A DNA stretch of 64,000 nucleotides from Amorphophallus konjac (GCA_022559845.1 CM040123.1:323001933-323065932), one strand, 5' to 3'; counted from the stretch's first letter, positions 35,394 to 48,496 are shown. A program made the numbers and translations. Notes: generated from the letters alone by a model not told the origin.

Positions 35394-35445
35394 GGTGGTT
35401 CGGTCCTTCAGACCTACATCCACCCCACACTCAAACCGAGTGTGG
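35394..35445 (-). promoter_or_regulatory. Leader RNA domain, Sire-3
   Basis: In sense orientation: hairpin CCACACTC/GAGTGTGG, then GGTGG, inner hairpin GGTC/GACC, and closing CCACC. The right LTR has the same at 44587-44638. The inner stem sequence differs completely from Sire-1 and Sire-2 while pairing is kept. Confidence 0.65.
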
Positions 35446-35489
35446 CTTTACTAACGGCTGGGCAACACAGCTTGCCAAACAAAAGCTGA

Positions 35490-35760
35490 TACACAGCTTC
35501 CCAGGAGAACAACCTCTCCTCTTTCTCCTACCCGGAGGGAACCTCTAGCAACCCACAGTTACTAGAACCCAGAGACTCACGTCTCTCTTCCTCTTTACCA
35601 AGAGGGAACCCCACTAGTAGCAACCCTACTACTAGTGAACCAGAGGTCGAAGACCCCTCTTCCTCCAAACCCGGAGGGAACCCACAAGCAGCCCACCTGC
35701 TGCTTGCAAATCGGAGATCAGATCTCGCTTCTCCTGATCTCACAGGAGGACCCCGACCTC
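35490..35760 (-). promoter_or_regulatory. Hairpin train in the Sire-3 leader
   Basis: About ten hairpins in a row, read on the plus strand: CTCCT/GGAG type, AGAGAC/GTCTCT, CCTCT/AGAGG, CACTAGTAG/CTACTAGTG, a GGTC/GACC stem within AGAGGTCGAAGACCCCTCT, CCTCC/GGAGG, CAAGCAGC/GCTGCTTG, GAGAT/ATCTC and CTCCT/AGGAG. The right LTR repeats them at about 44683-44953. Confidence 0.65.
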
Positions 35761-36269
35761 AGTCCAGAGGATCAGAAACACAAACGAGGACAGTTAAAGA
35801 AGGATAAGAACAAGAAATGAAAACTACGATCGAAGGAAATCAAATTCCAGAAAATGGAAACAATGTAGCTCAAACTGAGCAATAGACTTCGGATTTGATC
35901 CGTAAGTCAGAACAATTCTTCTGATCACTCTTCTGCTCTCTCTTTCTCTCTGCTATTCTTTCTTCTTTCTTTTCTTTTTCTGTGGACCGAAGGACTCTCT
36001 GTTTTCTGCTCTTTCTTCTATTCCTCTCTTCTTCGATGATCTTCATGTGAGGACGAAGGGTTCTATTTATAGCCGCAACAGCAGGTGGATAGGGCACAAA
36101 ACGCGTGTGCCTCCCACGCTCGATCCAGAATCTTCCTGCCACGTGCCTTTATCAGGTTGGTTCCTCTTGTCTCGGATCACGTGCAGCTCAGGTGTGTGGA
36201 ATGTTCTTCCTCGGACCTGTAATGATATTAAGAACCATTAACACTGAGTGCCATAAGAACTAGAACTGC

Positions 36270-37385
36270 ATGAGGTATGGACTGTACTGGGAATGACACG
36301 AGATAGGCACGGTGATTACAACACGAGGTAAAGAAGGGATGACACGAGATACAGCGGTGACAAAACTAAACACTACTAAGAGAACGACACGTGGTGAAAC
36401 GACACGGACTGACAACGACACGAAGTCGAGAACAGAAGCCAACACGAAGTGTGGTTTCAACACAGGAAAGACACGAGGTCTAGGAAGAACAACACGAAGA
36501 CGTAAACATAAAAACAACACGACAACGAGTATAACACAGACTGAAACCAACACGAGGATGAAAAGTTGAAACCAACACGAGGTGTGGTCTCAAAGCAAGA
36601 AGGACACGAGGTTTTAGGAAAAACAACACGAAGACATAATACGGAAACGACACGAAGTGAAACAAGAACGACACGAAGTGCAGTAGTGACAGAAACACAC
36701 ACTACACAGAGAACGACACGAAGTGGCACAGAAAGCAACACGAGGTGCTGCGATGTCCTGCACGCAATAGAACAAAAAATGACACGAAGACGATGAAACA
36801 ACACGGAGACGAAACAGTAACCGACACGAGTTGAAAACAACACGAAGACGAGAACTGAAATCGACACGGGGTGAAGACAACATGAAGACGAAACACAAGA
36901 ATCGACACAGAGTGTGGTCAAGGTGAGAAAGACACGAAGTCTAAAGCGAAAAACCAACACGAAGACAGAATACAAAGAAAATGACACGAAGTGCATAAAC
37001 ATGACACGAAGACATAACTACTGAAATAATATGAAAGACACGGACACAACACGAAGCCCAACACAGAAACCGACACGAAGTGGACGACATGGAGACAGCA
37101 CTAACAGACTCGACTTGAGATATTTAACGCTTGAACTTAGAGAAGAGTGCACGAAGTAAAAACAACAACACGAGGACGAAGGACAGACACGGCTATCACG
37201 ACACGTGATGAAGCAGTGAACCCAGACATGAAACGACTCGAGGAACAACATGAATGCTAACGACACGAGGTTCATACAGAAGCAACTCGAGCTACTTCAG
37301 AAGAAACAGCTCGAAGACCATCAGCACACAACTGAAACAACACGAAGTACAGAAACAGTACGGACACGCGAAGTATTACCTCTTA
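36270..37385 (-). repeat. ACACGAAGTG array in Sire-3 U3
   Basis: Dozens of copies of the imperfect palindrome ACAC-GAA-GTGT and variants (ACACGAGGT, ACACGAAGAC) spaced about 15-30 bp apart. The right LTR has the same at 45463-46578. The array is shared with SireGag-4 but not with Sire-2. Confidence 0.88.
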
Positions 37386-38218
37386 GCAGCTATTTCTTGT
37401 AAAACATGGATAATTCAAATGCAAGATATCTGATTAAGAAGAACAACAATTAACATAGTGTTGCTCATCATCAAAACACTTAAGGAGGACACAAAATCCA
37501 ACAATCTCCCCCTTTTTGATGATGGCAACACTATATTAAGTATAAGAGATGAAATGCAAAAGAGATCATTGCAAGAAATTTAATGCAGACTCTCAACGTA
37601 CTTGCTTCCTCTGACGACTCCAGAACACTCCCCCTGAACACAGCAACAGCTATCCTCAGACTGGTTAACTAACTCCCCCTCAACACTAACTCCCCCTCAA
37701 CACAATGACATGCAAGCACACCCCTTTAAAACCTTGGCAGCAAAACTCTTCAACCTTAACAACAAAACTCTTCAACCTTAACAACATTATTCTCTCCCCC
37801 TTTGACATCATCAAAACTAGGGGCAAGTCTGAATATATAGAGAAAGGAAAATTGCTGACTGTAGAGAGAAAACAGGACAGAGTATGGCAGATAAATGGAA
37901 GATATTGAGATGTTTAGACAATTAAGAAGGTCATTAATTTTATGTGAGGATTTTGAAGATCAGTTAGTCAGACTGTGCAAAAACATTGAATAAGGATTCG
38001 CTCCATACACAGAACCAGATTCTAAGCAAGTGAGGTACAAGATACCAGTATGGTCAGAGTAAGTCTTTACTTAGAGAGTATAGAGTAAGGAAGTCAAAAC
38101 ACAGAGACCTGTGGTATTGAGAACAAACAAACCAAGAGCTACATTCCAAGTGAACAGGATCTTTAAGAAATTTTCCTTAAAGATGGTCAAGACCAAAGGT
38201 AAGTCTATCAAGTACACC

Positions 38219-38268
38219 TTTGACATTAGGGAGACACCTTGTTTAGAGGCAGGAATCCCCAGTTACTC
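38219..38268 (-). promoter_or_regulatory. Conserved 3' noncoding hairpin, Sire-3 copy A
   Basis: In sense orientation GGGGAT pairs with GTCTCC, and inner CCT with AGG around CTAAACA. Flanks are GAGTAACT and CTAATGTCA. Confidence 0.68.
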
Positions 38269-38328
38269 GGTGGCAGGACCACATTACCCCTTCTGACAAG
38301 AGGACAGAGATAGTATTCTAACTGGTGT

Positions 38329-38376
38329 TGACATTAAGGTGACACCTTTATCAGAGGCCAGACACCCCAGTTACTA
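38329..38376 (-). promoter_or_regulatory. Conserved 3' noncoding hairpin, Sire-3 copy B
   Basis: The outer stem here is GGTG(T)C with G(T)CACC, with one T-T mismatch. The T-A pair replaces a G-U pair of the other copies, so pairing is kept by changes on both sides. Confidence 0.66.
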
Positions 38377-39117
38377 ACCAGATATGTACCATAGCTCTTT
38401 ATGATCAAGACAACTAATAAAACCAGATGTGTACTGCCATCTCATGACATGGAATGCTTTCACTTCATTGATGAAAGTTCTAGTTTCTCAATGAGCAGTT
38501 AACAAGGTTGATAAAATTTTTATGAAATTTTTCATTAACCAGCTCTAAGAACCTTGTAGATTAAGCTTGAGTCCGTTTGAGAACAATACACCAGATCCAA
38601 GGTGATACAGACTGAAGCACAAAATACCTCATTTCGGACTCAACATTGACTAAGTAGGTATGCTGTACAGGCTAGATCAGAAGACAGTTACAGTGTAGGA
38701 AGATAATCTTTGAATTCAGATTTTGATCTCAGTGGGACTAACAGCTAAAAATTCCAACAAGAAAATTAGATGAGCAGTCTTAAAGGATAAAGCATCCAAC
38801 ACTTTCTTTTATACACCTACTCAACCTGATTCTCTTTTAATGTCAGCAAGATGCCGTTCAAAATGTGTTCAGATTAGGCTAAAGAACAAGACACCTATTA
38901 TAAATCTAGCTCCCCCTGAGACCTTGACCCCAACACAGACTTAACCCAGACAAGCCTCAAAACACCTCAAAGAAAACACCATGATATCAGAACAGATTAT
39001 TCAATCAAAACGGAGTGAGTCAGCAGTCACTCATAATGAGGTTATTTTTCAGCAACAGACAATGAATATGATAATCATAAGAACACATGACATGGTATTC
39101 AGAAGTCAGTTGTTCAA

Positions 39118-42100
39118 TCATGAAATTCTGTAAATACCTAGTTCTCTGCGTAAGGTGCTAAATTTTTCAGTATCCAGTGGCTTAGTGAAAATATCTGCAA
39201 TTTGTGAGTTAGTGCCAACATGGATCAACTCAAAAGTCTTCCTAGCTACTTCATCTTGAATAAAATGATGCCTGATTTCAATGTGTTTAGTTCGAGAATG
39301 AAGTACAGGATTTTTTGCAATGTTTATTGCACTAGTATTGTCACAAAAGATAGAAGTACAACCTAGCTCAACCTAGTAATCCAGAAGCTGGTGTTTTATC
39401 CATATGACCTGTGTACCACAGCTCCCTGCTGCCACATACTCAGCTTCAGCAGTAGAGAGAGCCACAAAGTGTTGCTTCTTGGATCCCCAAGAGACTAAGC
39501 ACCCTCCTAGAAATTCGCAGTGACCACTAGTACTCTTCCTGTCCAATTTACATCCTGCATAATCTGCATCAGTGTTTGCAATGAGATCTAAACTACATGA
39601 TGCAGGATACCAGAGACCTAGATCATGGGTGGCAGATAAGTATCTAAAGATTCTCTTTACAGCTGCCAGATGCAATTCAGTAGGTCTAGCCTGGTATCTG
39701 GCACACATCCCTACACTAAATTGAATGTCAGGCCTGGATGCTGTTAAGTAGAGGAGTGAACCGATCATACCTCTATATAATTTAGTATCCACCTCTTTAC
39801 CTTTTTCGTCTGAATCCAGTGAGGAGCTGGTACCCATGGGTGTTGAGATTGTCTTGAGGTTGGTCATTCCGAACCTTTTCAGCATCTCCAGAGTATACTT
39901 GGTTTGATTTATGAAGCAACCATCATCCATCTGTTTGACCTATAGCCCAAGAAAATATTTTAGTTCGCCAACTAAACTCATTTCAAATTCTTGGGACATA
40001 GACTCAGAAAAATCTTTACATAATTTTGAATTGTTAGATCCGAAGATGATATCATCAACATATACCTGGACCACTATTAAATCCTTTCCGAGATTTTTGG
40101 TGAAGAGGGTTTGGTCAACCTTACCTCGAGTGTACCCCTTGCTCAAAAGGAATTCAGAAAGTCTCTCATACCAGGCTCGGGGAGCCTGCTTTAATCCATA
40201 GAGGGCTTTATTCAACCTAAAAACCATGTTAGGCTGAACAGAGAAATTAAACCCAGGAGGTTGTTCAACATATACCTCTTCCTTCAATAACCCATTTAAA
40301 AATGCGCTTTTGACATCCATTTGCTGTAGCCGAATGTTTCTAGAGCATGCAAATGCAAACAGAATTCTTATAGCTTCCATCCTAGCTACTGGAGCATAGG
40401 ATTCATCAAAATCCACACCAAATTCCTGACTGTAGCCTTGAGCTACAAGTCTTGCTTTGTTTCTAGAGATAGCTCCATTTTCATCAATCTTATTCTTGAA
40501 AACCCATTTAGTGCCAATGACATGAGTGTTTTCAGGTCTAGGAACTAGTTTCCATACGTTATTTTTCTCAAATTGATTTAATTCCTCACCCATGGAGGAT
40601 ACCCAAGAATCATGTTTTAAAGCTTCTTCCACAGTCTTGGGTTCTACCTGAGATGTCAAAGCAGCTAAGTCCTGTTCTTGGACAATTCTAAAATGAGACC
40701 TTGTCCTAGGGGGATCATGCAAATTACCTATGACATTTTCACTAGGGTGGTCTTTGTGAAATATTACCTCACCTGAGGGTTCACCCACCTCAGTTGCTCC
40801 TTCTTGTTGTAAGTTTTCTGGTTGAGCAGTTGGCTGCATCTCTTCTTCTTCAATTTTCTCCAAGAAATCTCCCTCATCAGATGGCTCCCTGTCATCATTT
40901 ATCATTTTGTTAGATAGAACATTCTCATCAAACACTACATGAGGTGTTTCTTCAACAGTTTGCTCATCTTTATTGAAAACTCTGTAAGCCCTAGAGGTTT
41001 CTGAATATCCGAGAAAAATTCTAGGAGAGCTTCTTGCTTCAAACTTATCCAAACCATTCTTACCATTATTGTGGATAAAACATTTGGAACCAAAGATTTT
41101 AAAGTAAGAAATGTTTGGCTGCTTACCCTTGAGGAGTTCATAAGGAGTTTTCTTATGAGTAGGTCTTACCAAAGCTCGATTTAAAATGTAGCATGCTGTA
41201 TTTGCAGCTTCTGCCCAAAATCTCCTTGGAAGTCCACTCTCAATTATCATTGTCCTGGCCATTTCAATTATTGACCTGTTTCTTCTCTCAACAATTCCAT
41301 TCTGCTCCGGTGTCCTGGGAGAAGAGAATCTGTGAGTCACTCCCTCTCTTGAGCAAAATTCAGAAAATGAAGAGTTATCAAACTCTCCTCCATGGTCAGA
41401 CTGAATTGTGATGATATTGTGTTCACCTTGCAGTTTGATTTTTTTGAAAAGTTCTTCAAAGTGAACAAAAGCATCATTTTTATTTGCTAAACAGAACAAC
41501 CAAGAAAATCTAGTGAAGTCATCAACTATGACTAGACCATATCTCTTACCTGACAGACTTTGTATTCGAGTAGGACCAAAGAGGTCCATGTGCAAGTGCT
41601 GTAGCGGTTTAGATGAGAGACTCTCAGTTCTCAATTTAAAAACTGCACGAGTCTGTTTACCTTGAGCACAAGCATCACAGAGCTTGGACCCTAATTGGAA
41701 TTTTATTCTGGGCAAACCTCTAACTAGGTTAAGATTAGACAGTTTATTCAAAGCAGACACACTAGCATGGCCTAGACGCCTATGCCAGTCAAAAGCAACC
41801 TGTTCAGAATTAGCAGACAAACACAAGTTTGTTTCAGAATTATCATCCAAATCAACGATGTACACATTATTTACTCTATGACCTTTGAACATGATGTTAT
41901 CAGAATTTAGCTCAAAAACCGTGCAAGAATTGTGGTCAAAAAGTACCTTGTGTCCTTTGTCACAAAGTTGACTTATACTTATCAAGTTGTGCTGAAGTCC
42001 TTCTACAAGGTACACATCTTCAATGGAATTAGTAGAGGACTTACCAACCGTACCAATTCCAATAATTCTTCCTCTGTTATTTCCACCAAATTTGACCATG

Positions 42101-42207
42101 CCCCCAAGCTTCTTTTTCAATTTGCTGAATTTGGACCGGTCTCCTGTCATGTGCCTGCTACAGCCGCTGTCAAGATACCACTTGTTATGCTCAGCTGCCA
42201 GGCTGAC
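39118..42207 (-). pseudogene. Sire-3 pol polyprotein, two internal stops
   Basis: The frame is +1 relative to gag and runs from 42207 to TGA 39120-39118 with all copia pol domains in order. Protease: [13 protein letters not shown] near 42180. Zinc region: WHRRLGHAS and CDACAQGK. Integrase: [15 protein letters not shown] and [24 protein letters not shown]. RNase [21 protein letters not shown] at 39942-39940 truncates after FLGL, at the end of the RT region, and TAG at 39375-39373 lies in RNase H. Sire-2 has glutamine at both places. The frame overlaps the end of gag, so a +1 frameshift or splicing could have joined them. The product of this copy would lack RNase H. Confidence 0.95.
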
Positions 42208-42217
42208 CTGTAAAAGT

Positions 42218-44344
42218 TCAGACAGAGTAATGTGGGACCCAATTCAAATTGGGTCCAAAACCAGTTTTCAGATTATGCAAAAAGCACTTAGGAACCCACA
42301 TTTGTTTTACTGTTCTCTTCAGTGGTTTTATGTGGGTTGATTCTTCCCTTTTGGCATTTCTTGGTGGGTGTTGGATGAACCTATTCCTATTAGAACTATG
42401 CTGTTTTTGAACACAGACATTGTTGGTTGGCCTCTTAGAGGATATGCGTGTGTGTTGAGTATAATTCATGTAAGCATTTTTATTCCAATGAAAATTGTGC
42501 TGAAACTGGTGAATGTTGGCATGCTCTCCTTGATAACTAGCATGATGAGCTTTCTTAACAAAACTTTTCACTCTTTTGGTGACATCAATAGGACTGGTCT
42601 TGTGAGAACATTTGTTCCACACCTGTTGCACAGGAGCAGTTCTTGTCTCAGGATTTCCTGACTTAGTTTGCTGACCAGTGGATTGAATGAATTTGCTGGT
42701 CGAAAACTTCATTGTAGAGACAGAATTGGAACTGGATGGTGTTTCCAGTTTCTCTTTGCCCTTGGCGGGGCAGAACGTGGTAGTTTTAAATTCAAAGGGT
42801 TTTTTACTAGTGGGATTGTATCCTAATCCCTCCCTATTGAAGTTTACCCTCGACCCCAGAAGGGCATTCAGGTTGTTTCTCCCCTCTGTAAACTTCTCAA
42901 GCATTTTTTCTTTGTCCTCAATCTCCTTCTGAAATTCATTACATTGGTCCTGGAGTTCCTGATTAACTTGTCTAACTGCCTCATATTTTTCAGCCATTAG
43001 TCTAATCTCTCCTTTAACATGATCTAGCTCAATGGCCATCTCCTTGGTTTTCATGCTATCAGTGACAACAGTAGAGCGTTCCTCAGAAAGAGAATGAAAC
43101 TTACATCTAAGCATTATGTGCTCCTTGGTTAAAAAATTATATTTACTTAACAGATCGCCATAGGTGTCCTCCCAATCATCCAAAGTAAAATTCTCAAATA
43201 AGTTTGTTACCTCTTTCTCATGATCGGCCATGAGGCAAGTCTTCTCTTCACCTTCACTGGACGAAGTGGCTTCTGGATCCTCCTCCTCATCGCTCCACGT
43301 ACACAGCATGGCCATCTTCTTCTTGTGCACCATCTTCTTCTGGTGTCCAGGAGCCTTAGATTGCAGCTCTGGACATTCACTTTTCAGGTGACCGGGTTTC
43401 TGACAATGATAGCAAGTGATCTTCTTAGCAAACCGGTTCTTCTCAAATTCTCGTTCAGGAGACTTCCTTGTAGCATTAAATTTCTTCCTCCTGTAGAATC
43501 TTCCTTTAGTTCTCAAGAACTTTCTGAATTGCCTGGTGAGCATAGCTTGCTCGTCCTTGTCCAGGTCTGAGAATCCATCAGAGCCTTCGCTGCTACCATC
43601 ACTGCTGCTGCTGCTGCTGTTGCTCTTCTTAGTATGTCGTGAGACCTTCAGAGCAACATTCTTTCCCTTTCTGTCATACCCATCGTTTCCTTGTTTGAAA
43701 TTCATTTCATGGGTCATGAGAGATCCAATCAGCTGGGTTACTGTCATGATGGATAAATCTCTTGATTCCTCTATGACAGTCACCTTAGTATCCCAGATGG
43801 GAGTTAGAGACCTAAGGATCTTCCTGACTATGTCTTCTTGTTGAATGTCTTTTCCAAGACCTTTCAGACTGTTGATGATCACAGATAATCTGGCATACAT
43901 TTCTGTGATCGACTCCTCTGGCTTCATCTTAAATAACTCATATTGAGTTGTAAGCATGTTGATCTTGGTAGCTTTCACCTGAGATGTACCCTCATGAATT
44001 AACTGCAACTCATCCCACATGTTCTTTGCAGTCTTGCACGCTGAGATCCTCGAATACTCTTCCGGGTGGACGGCGCACTGTATGATGTTAAGAGCTGTCC
44101 AATTCAGTGCAGAGAGTTTAACCTGATCTTCTGTCCACATATCTTCGTTCGGTGGAAGGGTGTATGGACCATCTGTAATTACTTTCCATAGTTTGTGGCT
44201 TTGGGCCCTGATGAAGACTTCCATCCTGTTCTTCCAAAAAAAATAATTATTACCATCAAAGAAGGGGGGACGGGTGATAGACTGCCCATCAGCTATGAAA
44301 CTGCGAGGACCAGTGGATCCGTTTCCCTGGCCGTTGGACCACAT
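42218..44344 (-). CDS. Sire-3 gag (intact)
   Basis: 708 residues from the first ATG after the primer site (44344) to TGA 42220-42218. The N-terminal capsid region ([20 protein letters not shown], then [22 protein letters not shown]) covers residues about 20-215. A serine-rich linker follows. The intact CX2CX4HX4C zinc knuckle ([14 protein letters not shown]) is at about 311-324. An acidic segment ([18 protein letters not shown]) leads to [17 protein letters not shown], then a shorter coiled coil than in Sire-2, and a basic C-terminus ending WVPHYSV. It packages element RNA in the cytoplasm, by analogy with copia gag. This is the only full-length autonomous-type gag in the window and could in principle serve defective relatives. 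Confidence 0.93.
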   Translation of the reverse strand: MWSNGQGNGSTGPRSFIADGQSITRPPFFDGNNYFFWKNRMEVFIRAQSHKLWKVITDGPYTLPPNEDMWTEDQVKLSALNWTALNIIQCAVHPEEYSRISACKTAKNMWDELQLIHEGTSQVKATKINMLTTQYELFKMKPEESITEMYARLSVIINSLKGLGKDIQQEDIVRKILRSLTPIWDTKVTVIEESRDLSIMTVTQLIGSLMTHEMNFKQGNDGYDRKGKNVALKVSRHTKKSNSSSSSSDGSSEGSDGFSDLDKDEQAMLTRQFRKFLRTKGRFYRRKKFNATRKSPEREFEKNRFAKKITCYHCQKPGHLKSECPELQSKAPGHQKKMVHKKKMAMLCTWSDEEEDPEATSSSEGEEKTCLMADHEKEVTNLFENFTLDDWEDTYGDLLSKYNFLTKEHIMLRCKFHSLSEERSTVVTDSMKTKEMAIELDHVKGEIRLMAEKYEAVRQVNQELQDQCNEFQKEIEDKEKMLEKFTEGRNNLNALLGSRVNFNREGLGYNPTSKKPFEFKTTTFCPAKGKEKLETPSSSNSVSTMKFSTSKFIQSTGQQTKSGNPETRTAPVQQVWNKCSHKTSPIDVTKRVKSFVKKAHHASYQGEHANIHQFQHNFHWNKNAYMNYTQHTRISSKRPTNNVCVQKQHSSNRNRFIQHPPRNAKREESTHIKPLKRTVKQMWVPKCFLHNLKTGFGPNLNWVPHYSV

Positions 44345-44358
44345 TCTGGGAAAAACCC

Positions 44359-44370
44359 GCTCTGATACCA
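44359..44370 (-). promoter_or_regulatory. Sire-3 primer binding site (initiator tRNA-Met type)
   Basis: The minus strand reads TGGTATCAGAGC, two bases after the 5' LTR end. Confidence 0.95.
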
Positions 44371-44372
44371 AC

Positions 44373-46696
44373 TAATAAGTAAAGTATGAAGAGATCTAGA
44401 AGGGGAGGGGATGAATAGATCACTGTTTTTCAAAGAATTAAAAATTACTGCAGTGTATTTCGCTAAACGCAATAATCTTGAACTCTAACTATCAAAAAGA
44501 ATGCAGTGCAGACAATAGCTCGAGAGAGTAGAAGGCACACCACAATATCACCACAAACGATCACACAAGAACTCAGAGGATTTTAAGGTGGTTCGGTCCT
44601 TCAGACCTACATCCACCCCACACTCAAACCGAGTGTGGCTTTACTAACGGCTGGGCAACACAGCTTGCCAAACAAAAGTTGATACACAGCTTCCCAGGAG
44701 AACAACCTCTCCTCTTTCTCCTACCCGGAGGGAACCTCTAGCAACCCACAGTTACTAGAACCCAGAGACTCACGTCTCTCTTCCTCTTTACCAAGAGGGA
44801 ACCCCACTAGTAGCAACCCTACTACTAGTGAACCAGAGGTCGAAGACCCCTCTTCCTCCAAACCCGGAGGGAACCCACAAGCAGCCCACCTGCTGCTTGC
44901 AAACCGGAGATCAGATCTCCCTTCTCCTGATCTCACAGGAGGACCCCGACCTCAGTCCAGAGGATCGGAAACACAAACGAGGACAGTTAAAGAAGAATAA
45001 GAACAAGAAACGAAAACTACGATCGAAGGAAATCAAATTCCAGAAAATGGAAACAATGTAGCTCAAACTGAGCAATAGACTTCGGATTTGATCCGTAAGT
45101 CAGAACAATTCTTTTGATCACTCTTCTGCTCTCTCTTTCTCTCTGCTATTCTTTCTTCTTTCTTTTCTTTTTCTGTGGACCGAAGGACTCTCTATTTTCT
45201 GCTCTTTCTTCTATTCCTCTCTTCTTCGATGATCTTCATGTGAGGACGGAGGGTTCTATTTATAGCAGCAACAGCAGGTGGATAGGGCACAAAACGCGTG
45301 TGCCTCCCACGCTCGATCCAGAATCTTCCTGCCACGTGCCTTTATCAGGTTGGTTCCTCTTGTCTCGGATCACGTGCAGCTCAGGTGTGTGGAATGTTCT
45401 TCCTCGGACCTGTAATGATATTAAGAACCATTAACACTGAGTGCCATAAGAACTAGAACTGCATGAGGTATGGACTGTACTGGGAATGACACGAGATAGG
45501 CACGGTGATTACAACACGAGGTAAAGAAGGGATGACACGAGATACAGCGGTGACAAAACTAAACACTACTAAGAGAACGACACGTGGTGAAACGACACGG
45601 ACTGACAACGACACGAAGTCGAGAACAGAAGCCAACACGAAGTGTGGTTTCAACACAGGAAAGACACGAGGTCTAGGAAGAACAACACGAAGACGTAAAC
45701 ATAAAAACAACACGACAACGAGTATAACACAGACTGAAACCAACACGAGGATGAAAAGTTGAAACCAACACGAGGTGTGGTCTCAAAGCAAGAAGGACAC
45801 GAGGTTTTAGGAAAAACAACACGAAGACATAATACGGAAACGACACGAAGTGAAACAAGAACGACACGAAGTGCAGTAGTGACAGAAACACACACTACAC
45901 AGAGAACGACATGAAGTGGCACAGAAAGCAACACGAGGTGCTGCGATGTCCTGCACGCAATAGAACAAAAAACGACACGAAGACGATGAAACAACACGGA
46001 GACGAAACAGTAACGGACACGAGTTGAAAACAACACGAAGACGAGAACTGAAATCGACACGGGGTGAAGACAACATAAAGACGAAACACAAGAATCAACA
46101 CGGAGTGTGGTCAAGGTGAGAAAGACATGAAGTCTAAAGCGAAAAACCAACACGAAGACAGAATACAAAGAAAACGACACGAAGTGCATAAACATGACAC
46201 GAAGACATAACTACTGAAATAATATGAAAGACACGGACACAACACGAAGACCAACACAGAAACCGACAAGAAGTGGACGACATGGAGACAGCACTGACAG
46301 ACTCGACTTGAGATATTTAACGCTTGAACATAGAGAAGAGTGCATGAAGTAAAAACAACAACACGAGGACGAAGGATAGACACGGCTATCACGACACGTG
46401 ATGAAGCAGTGAACCCAGACATGAAACGACTCGAGGAACAACATGAATGCTAACGACACGAGGTTCATACAGAAGCAACTCGAGCTACTTCAGAAGAAAC
46501 AGCTCGAAGACCATCAGCACACAACCGAAACAACACGAAGTACAGAAATAGTACGGACACGTGAAGTATTACCTCTTAGCAGCTATTTCTTGTAAAACAT
46601 GGATAATTCAAATGCAAGATATCTGATTAAGAAGAACAACAGTTAACATAGTGTTGCTCATCATCAAAACACTTAAGGAGGACACAAAATCCAACA
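44373..46696 (-). repeat. Sire-3 5' LTR (right)
   Basis: 2324 bp. In element sense it ends CTTATTA against CTTATCA in the other LTR, a one-base terminal change. TATA box at 45257-45265. Confidence 0.96.
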
Positions 46697-46701
46697 TGGA
46701 G

Positions 46702-48159
46702 GGGTCCGGTGGACAGGTTTCACCCTTACAGGATATTTGTGTGGAGGGAAGACCGCACCCAGACATATTATCAGCACACTTCTTGGCTTTTTGTACTGCT
46801 AAATGTTCACGGGCTATCAGTGGAGAACCCGATAGCTGGCATTCTGAATAAGCCGCTTTTTGTTTCTTTTCATTATGTCGATGCCTGGTGTATAGATTAC
46901 CTTGGCTTGTTTCATTGCCTCGACTTCCAAGGGCATAAAGACTTGGCTGCCTTGACAGAGAAGTGCCAGACCATTGGTGACATATGCTGGCTAGTGAAGG
47001 AGGCTGCTTCCCGATCGAAGGAGGTGGCTTACCTGTATTGGCCGCTTTTCACATTTTATGATGGCCCAGCAGGTATGACTCTTCTTGTCCGATCATGGCA
47101 TTTTTCTTTTATTGTTATGCTTTGCATCTGTCGACTATGGCTGCCTTTCTTGTGTCTTACACAGATAGACCGGACATAAAGCGGCAGGGACTTTACAGGA
47201 AGCTTATTGCTCAAGCTGAGAAGCCTGCCTACTTTGAAATTCCTGCAGCGGCACCTACGACCACTCCCTTGCCTCTGGGCAAGAAGAGGAAGCCTTCTGT
47301 GGTGAAAGCTGCAGTTGCCAAGGCCAAGAGGGCCAAGGTTGTTCGGGTCCAGCAATCAGCTCCGGTTACGGCGGATGCCGGAACCCCTCTTCCAGACATC
47401 CCTTCATTTGACGAGTTCAGATCTCAGAGGGAGGCCGCCCAGGAATCTGTCGAGAAAGGCGGTAATAGCTTGTAGATGCAATCTTCATTATCTTCTTGAC
47501 TGATCTTTTAAGGAGTTCTTTGAGACTGAGCTTCTCTTTACCTGATACAGCCCAGGAGCAGGTTGCAGTGCCTGTGGAAAGGGACACGAGGCTGCCTTCT
47601 CTTACCCCGGCTGGCGAGGAGAAGGGTAAATGTGCTTTCTCATCTTTTCTTTATACTTCCCTTGTTTTTCTGTTATATCCCTCAGAGGTCCCCTTTTGTT
47701 GAGGTGGCAGTCAGGGAGCAGACTGAGGCCATGATAGCAGCGGGAGAGTCGCCTCAACCGCAAGAGAGTCACGGGACTTCAACAAAATGGAGCGTTATTC
47801 CGGCCAGACGCATAATCACCGGGTCTGCATCCCGGTATGCTCTAGAGGCGACCCCGCAGCATATAGCTAGTGTGGAGATATCCTCGGGCAGCTCCGAGAC
47901 CGTCTCTGATAATGCGGAGGAAGCTAGTTTCAGTGGCAGTGAGGAGGAAGTTTTCAAATCAGAAGCCTTGCCCATATTTGCAAAGGGTCTTCCACCTTTC
48001 CTACCTCCCAAGCTGCTAGTGTTATCTTCTGAGGAGGAATTTCAAGAGGAGTTTGTCGGGCTCGACACCGAGGTTGACATAACTCCTCCGTTTGCTGCTT
48101 CAACTACGGAGCTTTCTCCCCTTTTGCCTCATTTCGTGGGTATAGACCTCGCCTTGAAG
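46702..48159 (+). pseudogene. Antisense PMD gene, exon 1 end to exon 4 (spliced)
   Basis: Exon 1 resumes in frame after Sire-3 and ends at 47072. Intron 1 is 47073-47164 (GTATGA...TTACACAG, 92 bp). Exon 2 is 47165-47461, basic (KKRKPSVVKAAVAKAKRAKVV). Intron 2 is 47462-47550 (GTAATA...GATACAG, 89 bp). Exon 3 is 47551-47625. Intron 3 is 47626-47685 (GTAAAT...CCCTCAG, 60 bp). Exon 4 is 47686-48159, serine/acidic-rich, and intron 4 starts GTAAGC. Introns 1, 2 and 4 keep the frame. Intron 3 does not: the open frame of exon 4 is off by one, so a small indel or another splice site is needed. The basic cluster may be a nuclear localisation signal (inference). Confidence 0.7.
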
Positions 48160-48496
48160 GTAAGCTTCTCTTTTTTGTTTGCTGTTCTATTTATTTTCTT
48201 TCATTCATTGCTGAAGGTTGTTAGGTTCAGCGCAGTATTCAGAGGGGGGGTGAATGAATATAACTCGTTAAAAAAATCTTTCACCCAATTGAAAACTAGA
48301 ATACTAACAATACTTTCACTCAATATAAAATTTCGCCCAAACTAGAACAATGATGCTAACTAGACAGATTTACCAAATCTGAAAGCTAGTCAACTATTCA
48401 GTTCTACCAGTTAGCAAACACATGGAGCGCCCCTATGCATTCATCTAGCGGAAGCACAAATGAACAAATCAAACCACAATGCACAAGGGGTTTTTT

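Larger units (their letters stand above)
35180..37503 (-). repeat. Sire-3 3' LTR (left)
   Basis: 2324 bp. In element sense it starts TGTTGGATTT and ends CTTATCA. TATA box (TATAAATAG) at 36064-36072; leader domain at 35394-35445; hairpin train at about 35490-35760. Confidence 0.96.
37504..39117 (-). other. Sire-3 3' noncoding region with repeated polypurine tracts
   Basis: No gene is visible. Minus-strand GGGGGAG tracts correspond to CTCCCCC runs near 37507, 37629, 37673, 37690, 37795 and 38912. The one at 37504-37517 abuts the LTR and is the functional tract. Two conserved hairpins lie at 38219 and 38329. Confidence 0.88.
35180..46696 (-). mobile_element. Sire-3: complete Sirevirus-type copia retrotransposon
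   Basis: An 11517-bp minus-strand element in exon 1 of the PMD gene with exact TGGAG duplications (35175-35179 and 46697-46701). The minus-strand order is 5' LTR (46696-44373), primer site, intact gag, pol with two stops, 3' region with repeated polypurine tracts, 3' LTR (37503-35180). LTRs are both 2324 bp and differ at about 31 positions, so its age is close to that of Sire-2. Gag and pol are clearly related to Sire-2, but the U3 repeats are of a different kind, so the two belong to different families. Confidence 0.96.

Noticed and set aside
36457..37002. Cysteine/serine/valine-rich frames in Sire-3 and SireGag-4 U3 arrays
   Set aside because: Translation of the ACACGAAGTG repeats on the reverse strand, not a protein.
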